A stretch of DNA of 56,882 nucleotides from Planctomycetaceae bacterium. GTDB taxonomy: Bacteria > Planctomycetota > Planctomycetia > Pirellulales > UBA1268. This document shows, one piece after another, positions 41,701-47,076 of this stretch. The first letter of the stretch is position 1, and every line of letters begins with the position of its first letter. A program made the position numbers and the translations under genes. Below the pieces are notes generated by a model. It was not told the origin of the DNA and made no database searches. It saw only the letters and a program-made list of their open reading frames with translations. The stretch is taken from positions 1 through 56,882 of the forward strand of contig JAJTED010000008.1 of NCBI GenBank assembly GCA_021300535.1. The letters run 5' to 3'.

Positions 41701-44700
41701 GGCGCCCAGCTCACCTACGAACAGGACGCTGCCTTCACCGGCGGTGGTGGTCAGCGAGTAGGGGGTGGTGGAGATCGAGTGGACGCTGCTGTTGAACACG
41801 ATCTCGCCCGCCGTCACGCCCGTGTCCACGAGCGTGTTGCGGGTGATCACGGCCTTGTCCTGGACGGTGATGTTGCCGCCCGAGCCCTGCACGACACCGC
41901 TGCCGCCGACCGCGATCAGGTCGCCGTTGAGCGTGATCAGCGCGCCGGCGTCGCTGTCGATCTCGATATTGCCGGCGTTGCCGGAGTTGAAGCCCGTGCC
42001 GCCCGTGCCGCCGGTCGTGGTGACCGCGCCGACGGTGATCGTGCCGGCGCCGCCGGTGGTCTGGAGCAGCACGCTGCCGCCGCCGCCGCCCACCGCCTTG
42101 ATGCCGGTGCCGCCGGTGGCGGTGATGTCGACCACGGAGATCCCGCCATTCGTCGCGGTGATCGTCACGGCGCCGGCCGAGCCGCCCGAGCCGGCGACAC
42201 TGGGTCCCGGCGTGGCGCTCGCGTTGCTGCCACCGACGGCGGTGATGGCCTGGGTGACGGTGACGGTCGGCGCCGTAAACGTGATGTTGCCCGCGGCGCC
42301 TGCTCCGCCGGCGTTGTTGCTGCTGCTGGTGGTGGAGACGGCCGCCTGCAGGTTGATCCCGGTACCGGCCGTGATCACGAGGAATCCGGAGCCCGACCCC
42401 GTGTTCGCGGCGGCCGTGGTGGTGATTGTGCCCGCCACGTCGCCGCCGCCGCCGGCCGTGGTGCTCGTGACGCTGCCGAGCGTGGCCGTGAGGGTGACGT
42501 TGCCGCCGCCGCTGGTGATCGGCTCCTGCAGGACGACGTCGCCGGTCGAGCTCGTGATCGAGATCGTGCCGGCGGCACCGATGCCCGTGCCCGTGACGCC
42601 CGACCCGGAGTTGTCGAGCGTGATCGTGCCGGTGGCGGAGAGCGTGAGCGTGCCGCCGAAGGTCGCCGTGTCGATCCCGAGCGGCCCGGTCACGTTCGTG
42701 AGCGCCACGCTGCCCGTGCCGGCCGCGGCGAACGACACGTGGTCGCCGAACGTGCTCGCCCCGCCGAGCGATCCGTCGAGTGTGATGCTGGCGTTGTTGG
42801 CCGTGGTGGTGAAGTTCGACGTGCCGGTGACGGTGAACTTGCCGGAGTTGGTGACGGCCAGGGCGCTGCTCACGTCGAGGTTGCCAGCCACCGTCACGGT
42901 GCCCAGGTTGAGGGCGGAAGCGACCCCTGACACGCTCACATTGCCGATGGTCGACTGGAGGCTGAGCGCGCCCGAATACTTCGAGCCGGCGGTGTCGAGG
43001 GTGACCGAGGAGCCCTTGAGGCTCGTGGCACCGGTGACGGCGACGAGCCCCGCGTCGGTCACCGCATCGGTCGTCTCGACCGTCAGATTGCCGCCGATCG
43101 TGACGGTGCCCAGCGCGATGGCCTTGGTCGTTCCCGTCACCGAGGCGCTGGCGGTGCCGACCGTCGAGAGGTTGAACGAACCGGACGGGCCGTTGTATTG
43201 GTTGTCGCCGGTGAGCGTGATGTTGGCCGTGCTCGAGAGCGTGTTGAAGGTCGACGAGCCGCCGACGGTGAAGGGCGTGCCGTCGGTGATGTTGCCGCTC
43301 GAGGTGATCGTGAGGTTGCCCGAGATGCTGAGGCCGTCCGGAACCTGGATCGCCTTGCCGTTGGTGAAGGTGATGTCGTCGAGCTGATTGCCGACCCCGA
43401 CGATCGGGGCGAAGGTCACCAGGCCGTTGAGGGCGTTGCTGGCCCCGTCGAGGATGATGTCGGAGCCATTGGCGGCGGTGAACGTGGCCCCGCCGGTGCC
43501 GATCGAGATCGCCGTGCCTGCTTGCTGCGTGATGTTGCCGGCCAGGACGGTGACGGCGAGCGTGTTGGCCTGCGTGGTCGCCTGGCTGATGGCCCCGAGG
43601 ATCAGGCCGTTCGAATCGACGATCTGGATGTTCTTGGCGGCGCTGTTCCGGAGATTGACCGGTCCGGTGAAGTCGTTGCCCGAGTTGGTGAGCGTGATCG
43701 CGGCGCCGCCGGTCTCGAAGGTCGCGGCACCGGCGCCGGCGGCCTGGACGATCGGGCCGGTCTGGGTGATCGCGCCGGTCGTCGTGATCGCGAACGTGCC
43801 GGTGCCGAGGCTTACCGTGCCCAGGATCGTGGTGCCTGAGTCGTTGAGCTCGACGGAGGCCGTGCCACTGGCCGAGACGTTGATCGTGCTGCCGAAGACG
43901 TTCGACTCGGTGAGCAGGATGTCGGCGTTGGCGACCGACGTGGTGAACGATGCCGTGCCGCTCGGCACGGAGAGCACGCTGCCCGCCTGCTGCGTGATCG
44001 CGCCGGACGCGGAAATCACAAGGTTCTTGCCGGCTGCGAGCGTGAGGCTCGGCAGGTCGAGGGCGCCCGTTTGGGTGATCGAGATTGGGCCGTTCGCGAC
44101 CGTGAGTGTGCCGAAGGTGGTCACCTTGGTGGCGATCGAGAGGCCGGTCGGAGCGGTCGCGTCGAGCGTGCCGCCGGTGGTGATCAGGCCCGTGCCGGTG
44201 ATGCCCTGCTGCGAGGTGAGCGTGATCGTGCCCGTGCCCGTGGTCACGGGGCCGTCGATGCCGATGCCACCGCCGCCCGTCTGGTCGAAGGTGATCGCGG
44301 CGGCCTTGGACGTCGTCAGCGAGGTGACCGAGACGGCCGTGCCCGAGGTGTTGTTGATGTCGATCGCCCCGGCCGTCGTGTCGGCCGAGACGAAGAAGGC
44401 CGCGAGGTTCACGGCGCCCGTGGTGCCGATCCCGTTGGTCGCGTTCAGGTCCACCGTGTTGGCGGTGATCAGGCTGCTCCCGTCGATGTCGCCGCCTTGC
44501 GCTGTGAGCGTGACCGTCTTGCCCGTGGCGGTAATGGGGTTGATGAGGGTGATCTGTTGCTGCGAAATGAGCGAGACGTTGCCGGTCGCGGTGATCGCGT
44601 TGGGCACGGCGATGCCGTACACGTTGGCGACGGTGATGTCGCCCGCGGCCGACGTGATCGTCGAAAAGCCCAGCGCCAGGTTTCCGTTGAAGTCGATCCC

Positions 44701-47076
44701 GGTGTTGGCGACGAGCGAGCCCTGAGCGCCAGTGATCAGCCCGGAGCCCGAGATGCTGCCGGCCGCCACAAGCGAGATGTTGCCGTCGTTGAGCTGAGCA
44801 TCGACCGGCGCGTTGACCGCGATGTTGCCGCTGCCGGTGGTCACGAGCGTGATGGTCGAGGTGGTGCCCGCGCTGCTCACGCCGCTGTTCGCGACCGTGA
44901 TCCCGCCGCCTGTGTTGACGAGCGTGATCGCGCCGAAGCCGCCGCCGGAGCCGACCGTCGAGACGTTGTTGAACGTGACCGTGCCGCCGCCCGACTGGTT
45001 GAACGTGATCAGGGAGCCGAGCGGATCACTGGTGCCCGCTGATGTAAGCGACGACACCGTGACGGCCGTGCCGAGCGCATTAGCGACGTTGATCTTGCCG
45101 GCCGTCGAGATGGCGGAGATCGTCGGCGCGGCGAGGCTGAGCGCGGTCGTGTTGCCGATGCCCGTTGCGGCCGCGAGGGTCAGCTCGCTGCCCGTGATCG
45201 GGCTCCCGCCGTTGATCGAGCCGGCGGTCGACGTGAGGAAGACCTTTCTGCCCGTCGCATTGAGCGGGTTGCCGACCGTGATGTCGCCCGTGGCCGTGAT
45301 TTCAACCCTGCCCATGGGGACGAAAGTCGCCGGCACGGCGAAAGCGCCCGTCTGGCTGATTACGATGACTTTCGACGACCCTGAGAGCGTGATCGACGAA
45401 AATGTCGTGACGGCCGTGTTGAGCGGGGTCCCGATGCTGCCAATGCCATTCGCGGCGGCAAGGGCGAGCGAGTCGGCCGTGATCTTGGCCGAGCCGCCAA
45501 TCTCGGCCGAGGACGTCAGCGTGACGCTGCTTCCCGTGGCCTGCGTGGCGGCGGAGACCGTGATCGCCCCGCCGGTGGCGGCGATCGGGCCGGCGATCGT
45601 GACGGCCGTGTCGAGGCCGATCGTCGCGGTGTTGCCCGCCTTGCCGATCGAAAGGCCGGTGAGTGAGTTGAGGCCGCTCGCGCTCGGGTTGACCGAGAAG
45701 TTGCCGGCAAACGTCGCGAGGCTGAAGCCGCTCGCAAAGCTTGTCGAGACCGGCTGCAGCGTCAACGTGCCCGTCGACGTGACGATCGGATCGGTGCCGT
45801 TGACCGAGAGCGTGTCGGACTGGAGCGTGACGTTGCCCGTGCCCGCGGAGATCAGGGAGTCGGCGGTGGCATCGAAAGCGGCTGAGGCTGACCCCTGGAC
45901 CGTCTTGATCGTGATGTTGTGGTTGAGCGACGAGAGGCCGGCAAACGTGGCCGTCGTGCCGATCGATCCCTTTTCGATCAAGGAGAGGGGGTACGAGGTG
46001 GATCCGACGCCGGCCGTGGCGTTGACCGTGATCGCACCGCCACTCGACGAAATGAACGTGCTGTCGGTGGTTGCGCCACCCGTGTTGCCGTCGAGTCGCA
46101 CGCCCCAGTTGTTGTTGGAGCCGGCTGCACCGCCGCCCGTGCCGCTGACGGTCACCGTGCCCGTGCCGCTGGAAGTGGCCACGCCGCCAAACTGGAGGAC
46201 TACGCCGAGGTTGTATTCGTCCGCCGCACCGCCGCTGCCACCGGTGCCCGTGATGGAGAGGTTGCCGTTGGCGGTCTTCACCACCGTATTTCGCGCGGTC
46301 CCGCCGCCATCAATGGCGACACCATGATTCGAGCCCTGGCCCGTAGCGCCGCCGCCGACGCCCGTGATGGAAAGCGAGCCCGAGCCACCCGCGGCCACGG
46401 TCGCGCCGCTCTCAATCTTGACGCCGATTTGCTGCGCTCCGGTCGCGTTGCCGCCGCGGCCTTCGATGACGATCGAGCCTGATCCGGTCGAAACGGAGAT
46501 CGCACCAGCGACGTTCACCCCGATGAACGATCCGGAGGCCTGCGAGCCACTATCGGCATCGAGCGTGATGGTGCCGCTCGTCGTCGTCAGACTCGCTGAA
46601 ACGGAGATGTTTCGGGGCGCGGTGAGAGAGATGTTGCCTGTGCCGGTGCTGATGGCCTGCGTGATGGTGACCGTATCGACACCGGTGCTCGTGAGGCCGG
46701 AGGAGAGCGAGTAGGCCGTCCCGCCCTGGAAGGTCATCGACTGGGCCGTGCTGTTGCCGCTGGCCGACAGCGTGATCCTGTTGACACTCGCGACGGAGAA
46801 GGATGTCGTGCCGGTGATGTCACCGCCCAGCGTGAAGGTGGTGCCGTCGCTCGCGATCGTCACGGCTTCGGAGGTCGAGCCCGTGGCCGTGAAGTCGATC
46901 TGCAGGTCGTTGCCAACGAGGCTTGCATTCGCCAGCAGCGCCCGGTTCTCGAGCCACTCACCGCCGAGGCTCAGGAAGAACGCTCCGCGATCACGGACGG
47001 CTATGCGGTCGCGACGGCGACGCTCCTTGCCGCGGCGGGGCTGCTTGAACCGATTGGCGAATGCGTTCCAAACCAT
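20746..47076 (-). CDS. Giant beta-strand-repeat surface/secreted protein (8776 residues)
   Basis: One frame runs 26.3 kb without a stop. The ATG at 47076 is preceded by AAGGAG ten bases upstream. Residues 1-30 are very basic (RRGKERRRRDR), followed by LSLGGEWLENRALLA (36-49), the LExRxLL-type motif that opens many giant planctomycete exported proteins. A classical signal peptide is not obvious. Residues ~50-8400 are Thr/Ser/Gly/Ala/Val-rich strand repeats of the filamentous-haemagglutinin-like kind, for example NDFTGAVxxxN and TTTGTQTYNDAVTL; I saw no cysteine when reading through. Near the C terminus (coded by about 21090-21830), Asn/Gly-rich PbH1 repeats such as TISGNVVTGSGLTGI form a parallel beta-helix. 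The last ~110 residues are a beta domain ending SSQFSLGVRARA. No autotransporter barrel, LPXTG or dockerin was seen. An adhesin or matrix role is inferred from composition only. Confidence 0.85.
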   Translation of the reverse strand: MVWNAFANRFKQPRRGKERRRRDRIAVRDRGAFFLSLGGEWLENRALLANASLVGNDLQIDFTATGSTSEAVTIASDGTTFTLGGDITGTTSFSVASVNRITLSASGNSTAQSMTFQGGTAYSLSSGLTSTGVDTVTITQAISTGTGNISLTAPRNISVSASLTTTSGTITLDADSGSQASGSFIGVNVAGAISVSTGSGSIVIEGRGGNATGAQQIGVKIESGATVAAGGSGSLSITGVGGGATGQGSNHGVAIDGGGTARNTVVKTANGNLSITGTGGSGGAADEYNLGVVLQFGGVATSSGTGTVTVSGTGGGAAGSNNNWGVRLDGNTGGATTDSTFISSSGGAITVNATAGVGSTSYPLSLIEKGSIGTTATFAGLSSLNHNITIKTVQGSASAAFDATADSLISAGTGNVTLQSDTLSVNGTDPIVTSTGTLTLQPVSTSFASGFSLATFAGNFSVNPSASGLNSLTGLSIGKAGNTATIGLDTAVTIAGPIAATGGAITVSAATQATGSSVTLTSSAEIGGSAKITADSLALAAANGIGSIGTPLNTAVTTFSSITLSGSSKVIVISQTGAFAVPATFVPMGRVEITATGDITVGNPLNATGRKVFLTSTAGSINGGSPITGSELTLAAATGIGNTTALSLAAPTISAISTAGKINVANALGTAVTVSSLTSAGTSDPLGSLITFNQSGGGTVTFNNVSTVGSGGGFGAITLVNTGGGITVANSGVSSAGTTSTITLVTTGSGNIAVNAPVDAQLNDGNISLVAAGSISGSGLITGAQGSLVANTGIDFNGNLALGFSTITSAAGDITVANVYGIAVPNAITATGNVSLISQQQITLINPITATGKTVTLTAQGGDIDGSSLITANTVDLNATNGIGTTGAVNLAAFFVSADTTAGAIDINNTSGTAVSVTSLTTSKAAAITFDQTGGGGIGIDGPVTTGTGTITLTSQQGITGTGLITTGGTLDATAPTGLSIATKVTTFGTLTVANGPISITQTGALDLPSLTLAAGKNLVISASGAITQQAGSVLSVPSGTASFTTSVANADILLTESNVFGSTINVSASGTASVELNDSGTTILGTVSLGTGTFAITTTGAITQTGPIVQAAGAGAATFETGGAAITLTNSGNDFTGPVNLRNSAAKNIQIVDSNGLILGAISQATTQANTLAVTVLAGNITQQAGTAISIGTGGATFTAANGSDIILDGASNALNGLVTFAPIVGVGNQLDDITFTNGKAIQVPDGLSISGNLTITSSGNITDGTPFTVGGSSTFNTLSSTANITLTGDNQYNGPSGSFNLSTVGTASASVTGTTKAIALGTVTIGGNLTVETTDAVTDAGLVAVTGATSLKGSSVTLDTAGSKYSGALSLQSTIGNVSVSGVASALNLGTVTVAGNLDVSSALAVTNSGKFTVTGTSNFTTTANNASITLDGSLGGASTFGDHVSFAAAGTGSVALTNVTGPLGIDTATFGGTLTLSATGTITLDNSGSGVTGTGIGAAGTISITSSTGDVVLQEPITSGGGNVTLTATLGSVTSTTAGGGGDVAGTITTTAAANTGSGSGFLVITAGTGINLQAAVSTTSSSNNAGGAGAAGNITFTAPTVTVTQAITAVGGSNASATPGPSVAGSGGSAGAVTITATNGGISVVDITATGGTGIKAVGGGGGSVLLQTTGGAGTITVGAVTTTGGTGGTGFNSGNAGNIEIDSDAGALITLNGDLIAVGGSGVVQGSGGNITVQDKAVITRNTLVDTGVTAGEIVFNSSVHSISTTPYSLTTTAGEGSVLFVGELGAPIAGFLDNRLLSLTASGTAVTINENVSTTGNAGIVVTATTSITIGNGATADTVVFNTNAASGGGATANGVVSLNSTTTSLTDNLTITRGTGAITFSNTTLAGGDYDLTINGTGTDVTGGNVSLLGNTDNLGSVSLSQVGVLVVGTGGTNLFSADDFIYADTGTGTATFNAAVTMQTSAGPGIVVSTAGTVQTNEWIYTTNSPITLTSTLADVDINTGNRGYSTAGGAITITGKGVTQDPQHTINAGSGIIIVDGDPSGTDPGAIALSGVLSTTYASPGGESDYAVLLRDATTVTFNGITASSGVVQIGTAGISPADVAGDVIQVSNNNAGLVVNIFAANTGANITVDGGNNNANNIANLATVTLPNVLYIRDDASGLNVLNSLTAQQISVLTRGGNLAIANSNISTSTGTIYLQGQGVTQGGSSTITPGTSTASTLIIDASDFRFGTGYSAVNMGGTITTTSTASPAVTFRGATTIVLPQVNVTGSGSSVQINDGNTSSGAVSQTTGKILNVATVNVNTRGSVTLDQANTITTVSGITYGGDVVVNDLGGLTLTGGIGRWTTGTNNVSLTTTGLLDLNGQNITGSDVSLTGVTVQSSGGTVSGTGTITIDAQEGSISLTGTSLTTGLNNGTVQLLDAGGNVVIGSITTNTGGSVVLGGAGGDALNGNVTQIAAINTGTLTGNVGGSVTLTNADNTFGAVGNLTAGGAITIVDSSLGLNVTGAVTNANTGLVSLTTSGGAGLNVTATGSINGAGVTLDNLSGGISIAGPIQGNAGTVTLKGPGGFNAVSQSGLGIIQTTGTLTGESGGATTLSLANEIGQLGPYAVTGAGATFSLNDTTGGLALAGDITIITGALSITTAGGPLALGTHSVTANAGSTAAMSLTGVGITQAGGSTIDAGTGLITLDANTGNIVMAGVTDTASASTSAIIIRDAGAVQLGTVTASLGTVTIGVAGDITGAVTQVGPLFANKLVVNTAGSVDLSTDPGNEIGNLNGITTLGDFKVADSTLGLILLAAVNAGDGSNPGGALIQTTGGSLQIGVHDITAFGNVSLQGAGITNSAGSVIDATAGDILLDGFDGTTKGSISLLGTLVTTSNSATAVTIRDADSVAFAGITTGSTGTTSLGVTGQPIGAVTQTGALVTGTLAGNSGQVTLTNASNQIAFLGPYTSSSAFALKDSTGGLTFAGDVQTDGTTTITTPGALDLATYDLWALNSGSATNFSQLTLTAVGIAQSATANTSSIKADTTSFISGSGDIDLLNAQNDFTGTVTLKSTGAFVAVRDANNMTLSTLGNNIGSNTAVKGIAGATLVLATENLSTGTGYVFLESMGGNLTTTGSITTSTGDITLKSSDSVTGYLLTINHAITSTSAGDIVLVGGTIEHNAQDVTTTGAGTISATAVGGSNVTGNITMVNGTVYSTGSGAITMTAANTIELATVSTTGNVTLTATGGAVIDVLTGETANITGNVVTITAGTGIGTSDGGTTIDDIETTAAELDLTSTTGGIYVNNIGAVQLGNATGGVNTLTSGDIVITATAAITTGGAITTGGGSGKISISNSAGAITLSNAVTANGSGDVTVTAIGALAVDANVSTTSGAIALTGAGVTQATATTINAGSGTATIDSQGSAIDLLGSITSTGTGTVVTIRDASTVALGTITAASGTVAIGVNDISGAVTQNTGLVITADTLTVDTNAAVTLTNANVLSNLGAVTTSGAFSLTDAGGLTLTGASSAGGGYTISTTGLLLIQVSQDITATGNVSLTGSGIYQLGASDINSGSADILVDGNGGTIILQGSLVTTSSSATAVQILDGGSSTNSLGTITAASGTVVIGANDTTGDFNQSGSTSITASILTVDLNSTLTVSNAANAIGELGVVTIDGGSLYLQETGGGLTVSGPVTVSGYVSITTISGPLTISGNITNPAGDLVLQGTSLDQTGGAITTGGAIIGGSGNIALTQSGNNFTGVVAITNNKNNAFTTAITDANAIQFGAVSVGSGTFTVNSTGNITQKTGTGITTGGATVLNPGTGSISLNQSGNDFGGAVSATTTAPAFIVLRDTNSIQLGAISAGGHLTVTSVGVTQDSSGITVAGNATFDAGAGAVTLIEPDNDFQGLVSINNSGANNVAITDKDAIQFGASTLGSGTLAVTAVGITQVAPITQAASAGTATFNGGAGVITLTNPGNDFTGAVAANNSDPNAIQITDSNALVLGTTTTQDALTVIAGGAVTQTGNVSVAGATSVTAMTVGTPNTYYDITLDRAGNAFIGAVSLDGDDVEVKNGNDLVLGPTVATGTYKASAAGNIDQVNAPTAGITATGLATFTTLTANRSIRLDNSLNNFGGGVSVGGTSLVDVTVANPLYPLVLDAFNLTGNLVIEAKGITQSGPLTVGGTSSFDGGAGVVTINDPDNEFTGAVSAQNTGGFAVTLVNRRGILLGAISTAGTLDVKVATGAISQSGALSVTGTAKFDATATRPGPTGDIRLTNANNDFSGSVWLTTSSGGKATVVDKTAIALVVPYVGFDLSVTAGGDITDAGVIFVSGTATFDAGSNDVDFTKTFSNFGTVAITQAKNVTLFDTNSIAFGASSITGALNVTANGPISQSGALSVTGTATLDAGPTNDITLNNAGNAFSTVVVTSGQNVVLTDSDAIDLGASTVSGTLSVVAGGAITDSGVLDVTGAATFAAGAANDITLNNANSFSSVGITSGNNVTLNDAGGLALAASTVSGNLSVTAGGAVTNTGALVVTGNTSVTATGFDVTLSNTGNDFGGAVSLTGVNVAVYDSTSLLLGPSTATGTYAATANTGNITQVASPALGLDVTGVATFTANGAAANVLLDNPANAFAGGVSIVAGDANNVTIIDTSKAQLSLATIAITGNLTISANGVAQTGPVAVAGKTSITSTGGNIDLFSTSNDFDTVTINTTGTAANVDLGDFDGITFLASTLGTGTFTVNAGSIAQTGAITQQASAGAVSLTARAGTLVLDDAGNAFTGTVSASTTDGNAISLTNSTAITLGTVTAATGKASTGGDITITANGVSATGGADSITTTGDILLQPLTASTTIGVAGGAGSIQFAQSVFNTTITSGAASITIGRADQSGQITVGAVTFRDPTVIRAPAGSVAVTGLITGDDNASIMISASPTTVTLGANIVTLGNAITIDDGSGGATSVVIGGTTVLDTTNNGGVTTGAAVTIRGTVTSDTGNNFSLQIKAGTDGEVLVTDTIGAVGAGAALASLVISGNDITLAAIDGVTGNTSVEAVDGADPGSITLTGQTYSTNGGLNLSAGPRDKSNVVSNPLTLTGGAAGSTTTISTVGSLVELSGAINLNSRNLTIDTTAGGTDPTGGGSSSGILLNDAIDGTGTLRLDAGTGGTIGVNHLSGAIGGTTPLTAVTVTNANTAEFGRDISAGTLTITDATDYVRLAGVVTLTTGLVTAAQPYALKLLGGSSGSNTIAGVTTFLNTGDVQLGDAGNDTFTFVGGVVATDPAAISISGTIAATTGVVTLGDLDTLVTVVGAATVGGASTGAITLADVLLGQAATLTLGTGIANAIQVGSITGTTGSVGEEVTINTTGTAAITGAVGTDIGVLTITNSGGTTFQSPVDAALVTISDTTGTVTFQGVLTAGGLTTANKSYAVAIVGNGSTITSATTFDNTGGVTLGDGGDTITFDGGVTSTAGTTTINGTVATTDTAATFGAVTLAGNSVVGTTATTGGAIEIGSITGATKNLQLISGAGTTTVSGAATGLGTVTLQNNAATSTGTVTFQGGLTADTLTTFARPYSVVLGGSTTVATATSFLNTGTLTLGAPGAGDVSTFTGGLTTTGGPSGTTLAGTITTTNTALSLGAVSLVDDVTLTSGSGAITLASLTAPGAQMLTLGDASQTGAATITGNISAGFGLLASAAGAFDVTLGGSANSVAVATFSNTGSLQVGVAGGTSTFGSGLTAKAPSAVNLAGVIETTNSPISLGDITLLADTTLRTGSGQIATGAVTDGAGSFGLTLGSAGQQGDISLEGSVTIDSLTTVAGAYGVGLFGNANEITQATTFNNTFYVGLGDNANDISLFRGGLTIASLTGNTFLIGTVRTAGTPITLDNTKLTGNATLDTTNNGANPSGSTITLDGGVLLEGFTLTTIGGSGGGASNTNLVGPTNLSNGSLVVESGNLNIGTGPGTPAALTVTANTTLQVNNGSLNVSANSTIDATGKSLTLLADTITIASGPGSIDAAEVTLAPVTAGESIFLGTATGSGLVLPQAAFDAIDADQIQIGRAGNTGDVTMGVLTLAGTSLEVFANGIGGSVIVNGQFTSTGSTVSGIGLEINGSGATTVLNADIVSATDVIINDAIEVGAPLVTIDTSSGNAAITHNGGAAGIFATSGETNSLTINAGSGVVTLDSIPAFGDNGGAGSLVNNVTITAGDTILGAGTSQIAGIFSLPAGTLLLSGSLTAAEIVVGSTAGVTLAGNVVLTALTAITLAGPVDALTAGGNSLTVNTAGSTTFGGIVGGINALASITTDAAGTTKLGGGSVTTTGSQTFNDAVALAVNTTLESSASGAITLAGSVDAAIAGGSSLTVNTAGTTTFGGVVGGTKTLSSVATDAAGTTAINGGAVSTTGAQTYNDPVTLGSNTTLTGTLITLAAVTGGSKNLAIAGNTSLTGQVTGVNNLSVTGTALIGADVTTTGTQAYGGLVTLAANVVLTGTTPTFTTGVAGAGNNLTLDFSGTTAIDGATFTGIQNLATGNGGTTTLTGVLTTSGSQTYGDAVTLVSSTPGLGSTTVASSGSGAITFSSTVDGGFMTLIVSTAGATTFGGAVGGSVALSELFITGGGTTAINGGSVRTTGTQDYNDAVTLGADTTLTGSVMTFGDTLAGGGKSLTVTGPLAFGGGRAVFNGTVSGVTNLSVANTTAVNTGSITTAGSQTYGGLVTLGASTVTLTGTDPTFTAGVAGAGNSLVLAFSGTTAIDGATFTGINNLTTRSDGTTTLTGALTTTGRQRYGDAVSLLGATTLAGNGIIFDLSLDGTQALVINDSGATFFGDFVGNSTPLASLAVTAVGGIEIAGGVVTTQGTQAYNDAVTITSNTVLTGTTVTTNSTVAGGGNSLTVTGDAVVNGVISDVTDYAVSGTSSLAADVTTSGTQTFTGAVTLAQNVTLASTGSGAISFSAAVDGAKALTVNTAGTTTFGGAVGGGTALTSLVTNAGGTVAINGGSVRTTGVQTYNDAVTLGNDTTLTASTVALANTLTGGSKSLTVTGNASIGGAVSGVANLSVSGTTAVKTASISTTGSQTYGGLVTLGAGTVTLTGTDPTFTTGVAGAGNSLVLSFSGTTAIDGATFTGIEDLRSNGGGTTTLTGTIQTIGTQAYTDAVTLLGDTTASSTDSSSITFSGTVDGAKALTVNTGGTTTFGGIVGGKTALASLVTDAAGTTAIDGGAITTTGVQTYAGPVTLGANTTLTGSTVTTSSTVTGGGNSLGIVGDAVVDGAVSGVSDFAVSGAASLGADVSTTATQTFGGAVTLTSGVTLTSSAAGPITFGAAIDGAQALVVNTAGATTFFGAVGGTTPLTSLVTDAGGTTQIDGGSVKTTGTQTYNDAVTLGAATTLTGSTVTLGSTLAGGSNSLDIAGNAVFGGAVSAVANLAVTGTTAVNTAAITTTGSQSYTGLVTLGASTVTLTGTDGTFTGGVAGAGNSLVLSFSGTTALGTGTVSGIDNLTSNGGGTTTLTGSITTTGTQTYADAVTLLGDTTTQGTTVTFSAITGGGKDLTVTGDAVFGGTVSGVDALAVSGSAAVNVASIATTGPQTYGGLVTLGSPTVTLAGTDATFTGGVAGAGNSLVLTFSGTTAIDGVAFTGIDDLSSNGGGTTTLAGTLETTGTQTYSDAVTLLGPTTTKGTTVSFADITGGGQALTVDGNAVFARAATGLASVSVSGTTSLAGSLTTTGAQTFTGTLTLGGPAILSSSAFTSGGAIVAGANALTILTDSLSLGGQISGTSSLQIGPRSPTVTMGVGDGAAGTLAFPTSSLALLQDGFSQITLGNRAATGLVTVTATTFRDPIAIVGGGTLQLDGLIRTGQGTQAGSILLAGDTLVLNAGVQTVGQDVTLESINGDVTISAGAVQTQAPLDSGLASGGIFINVTGTGSVNLLSTLSTLGATSATGPGSDGGTISITTNTGSISVGSLITDGGASSANAAGGRAGAILLASSSGTPVTFNGGTISAQGGFGIGGQPDGGNVAFGAVTLANAATVVTTGPTGGDIAFNGPVNGGQSLSLVAGTGSVTLGGLFGATTPLTSLAVLSGATTISGGGVRTTGAQTYAAPVTVTGTAALESTVAGGLTFASTIDGPGSLSLATGGLATLSGLVGGSVPLAALQTNGGTTRIASAGVTTSGNQTYGGAVQLAAPTVTLKGGTGSFASGVSGGGNGLVLDFSGTSAIDGTFAGLSSLTTQGGGVTTITGAVTTTGPQAYLDAVMLLGDATLTGTTITTGSTLVGGGKNLAMVGNAVIGGDVSAVAALAVSGTTALNAATVTTTETQSYGGLISLGTSTTLTGTTPTFGGGVAGGGHDLTLDFSGTTTIAGETFTGIRDLVTSGGGTTALSGPLVTMGSQTFRDAVSLIGATALEGTRIDFQAAVDGARNLGLAATAGPVNFAAAVGGTTPLGSLAITRATAVNAAAWVVLSGAAPGANRTGLTIGAGVNNVNLSQTGNSVTGFVGNGVVLQGGSKASTFANFTVSGNGESGILVQAGDSSGTVIRHNTVSGNGFNGIWLNGAVPSVSVTNNTLADNNNNGIVVSGPATGVTISGNVVTGSGLTGIRTEVVAGKSTTGLTISGNTTQKNQENGIIVSGGTGTTVTGNVVSENRLQGVVVTLGASGTRVQGNQIFRNGAIGVVVSGPTTAGNSILSNSIYGNARGGISLLQQANRQQVAPTLTSARLAGGRITIAGTIRGRVGDVVRIQFFSNLPSDAANARTVQGRTLIGFRDVRLTRATMAINSSFSAAGIPANAWISATATRLVDGLPNDSSQFSLGVRARA
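21900..28350 (-). repeat. Near-identical module block in the C-terminal part of the giant gene
   Basis: In this 6.4 kb the coding sequence is built from recurring modules of about 70-215 codons. Markers such as the DNA coding SLVLSFSGTTAIDGATFTGI recur near 24290, 25815 and 26905, with diverged versions near 22535, 24710 and 27610. TTFGGAVGG-type modules alternate with TTTGSQTYGGLVTL-type modules. Similarity at the DNA level is high enough to allow homologous recombination between modules. The upstream part of the gene has shorter and more diverged repeats. Confidence 0.75.

Noticed and set aside
21134-46714. Many long plus-strand open frames antisense to the giant gene, including one of 1537 codons at 30121-34734
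   Set aside because: They mirror the giant gene's repetitive high-GC codons, have no ribosome-binding sites or recognisable domains, and break up irregularly, while the minus-strand frame is continuous for 8776 codons.
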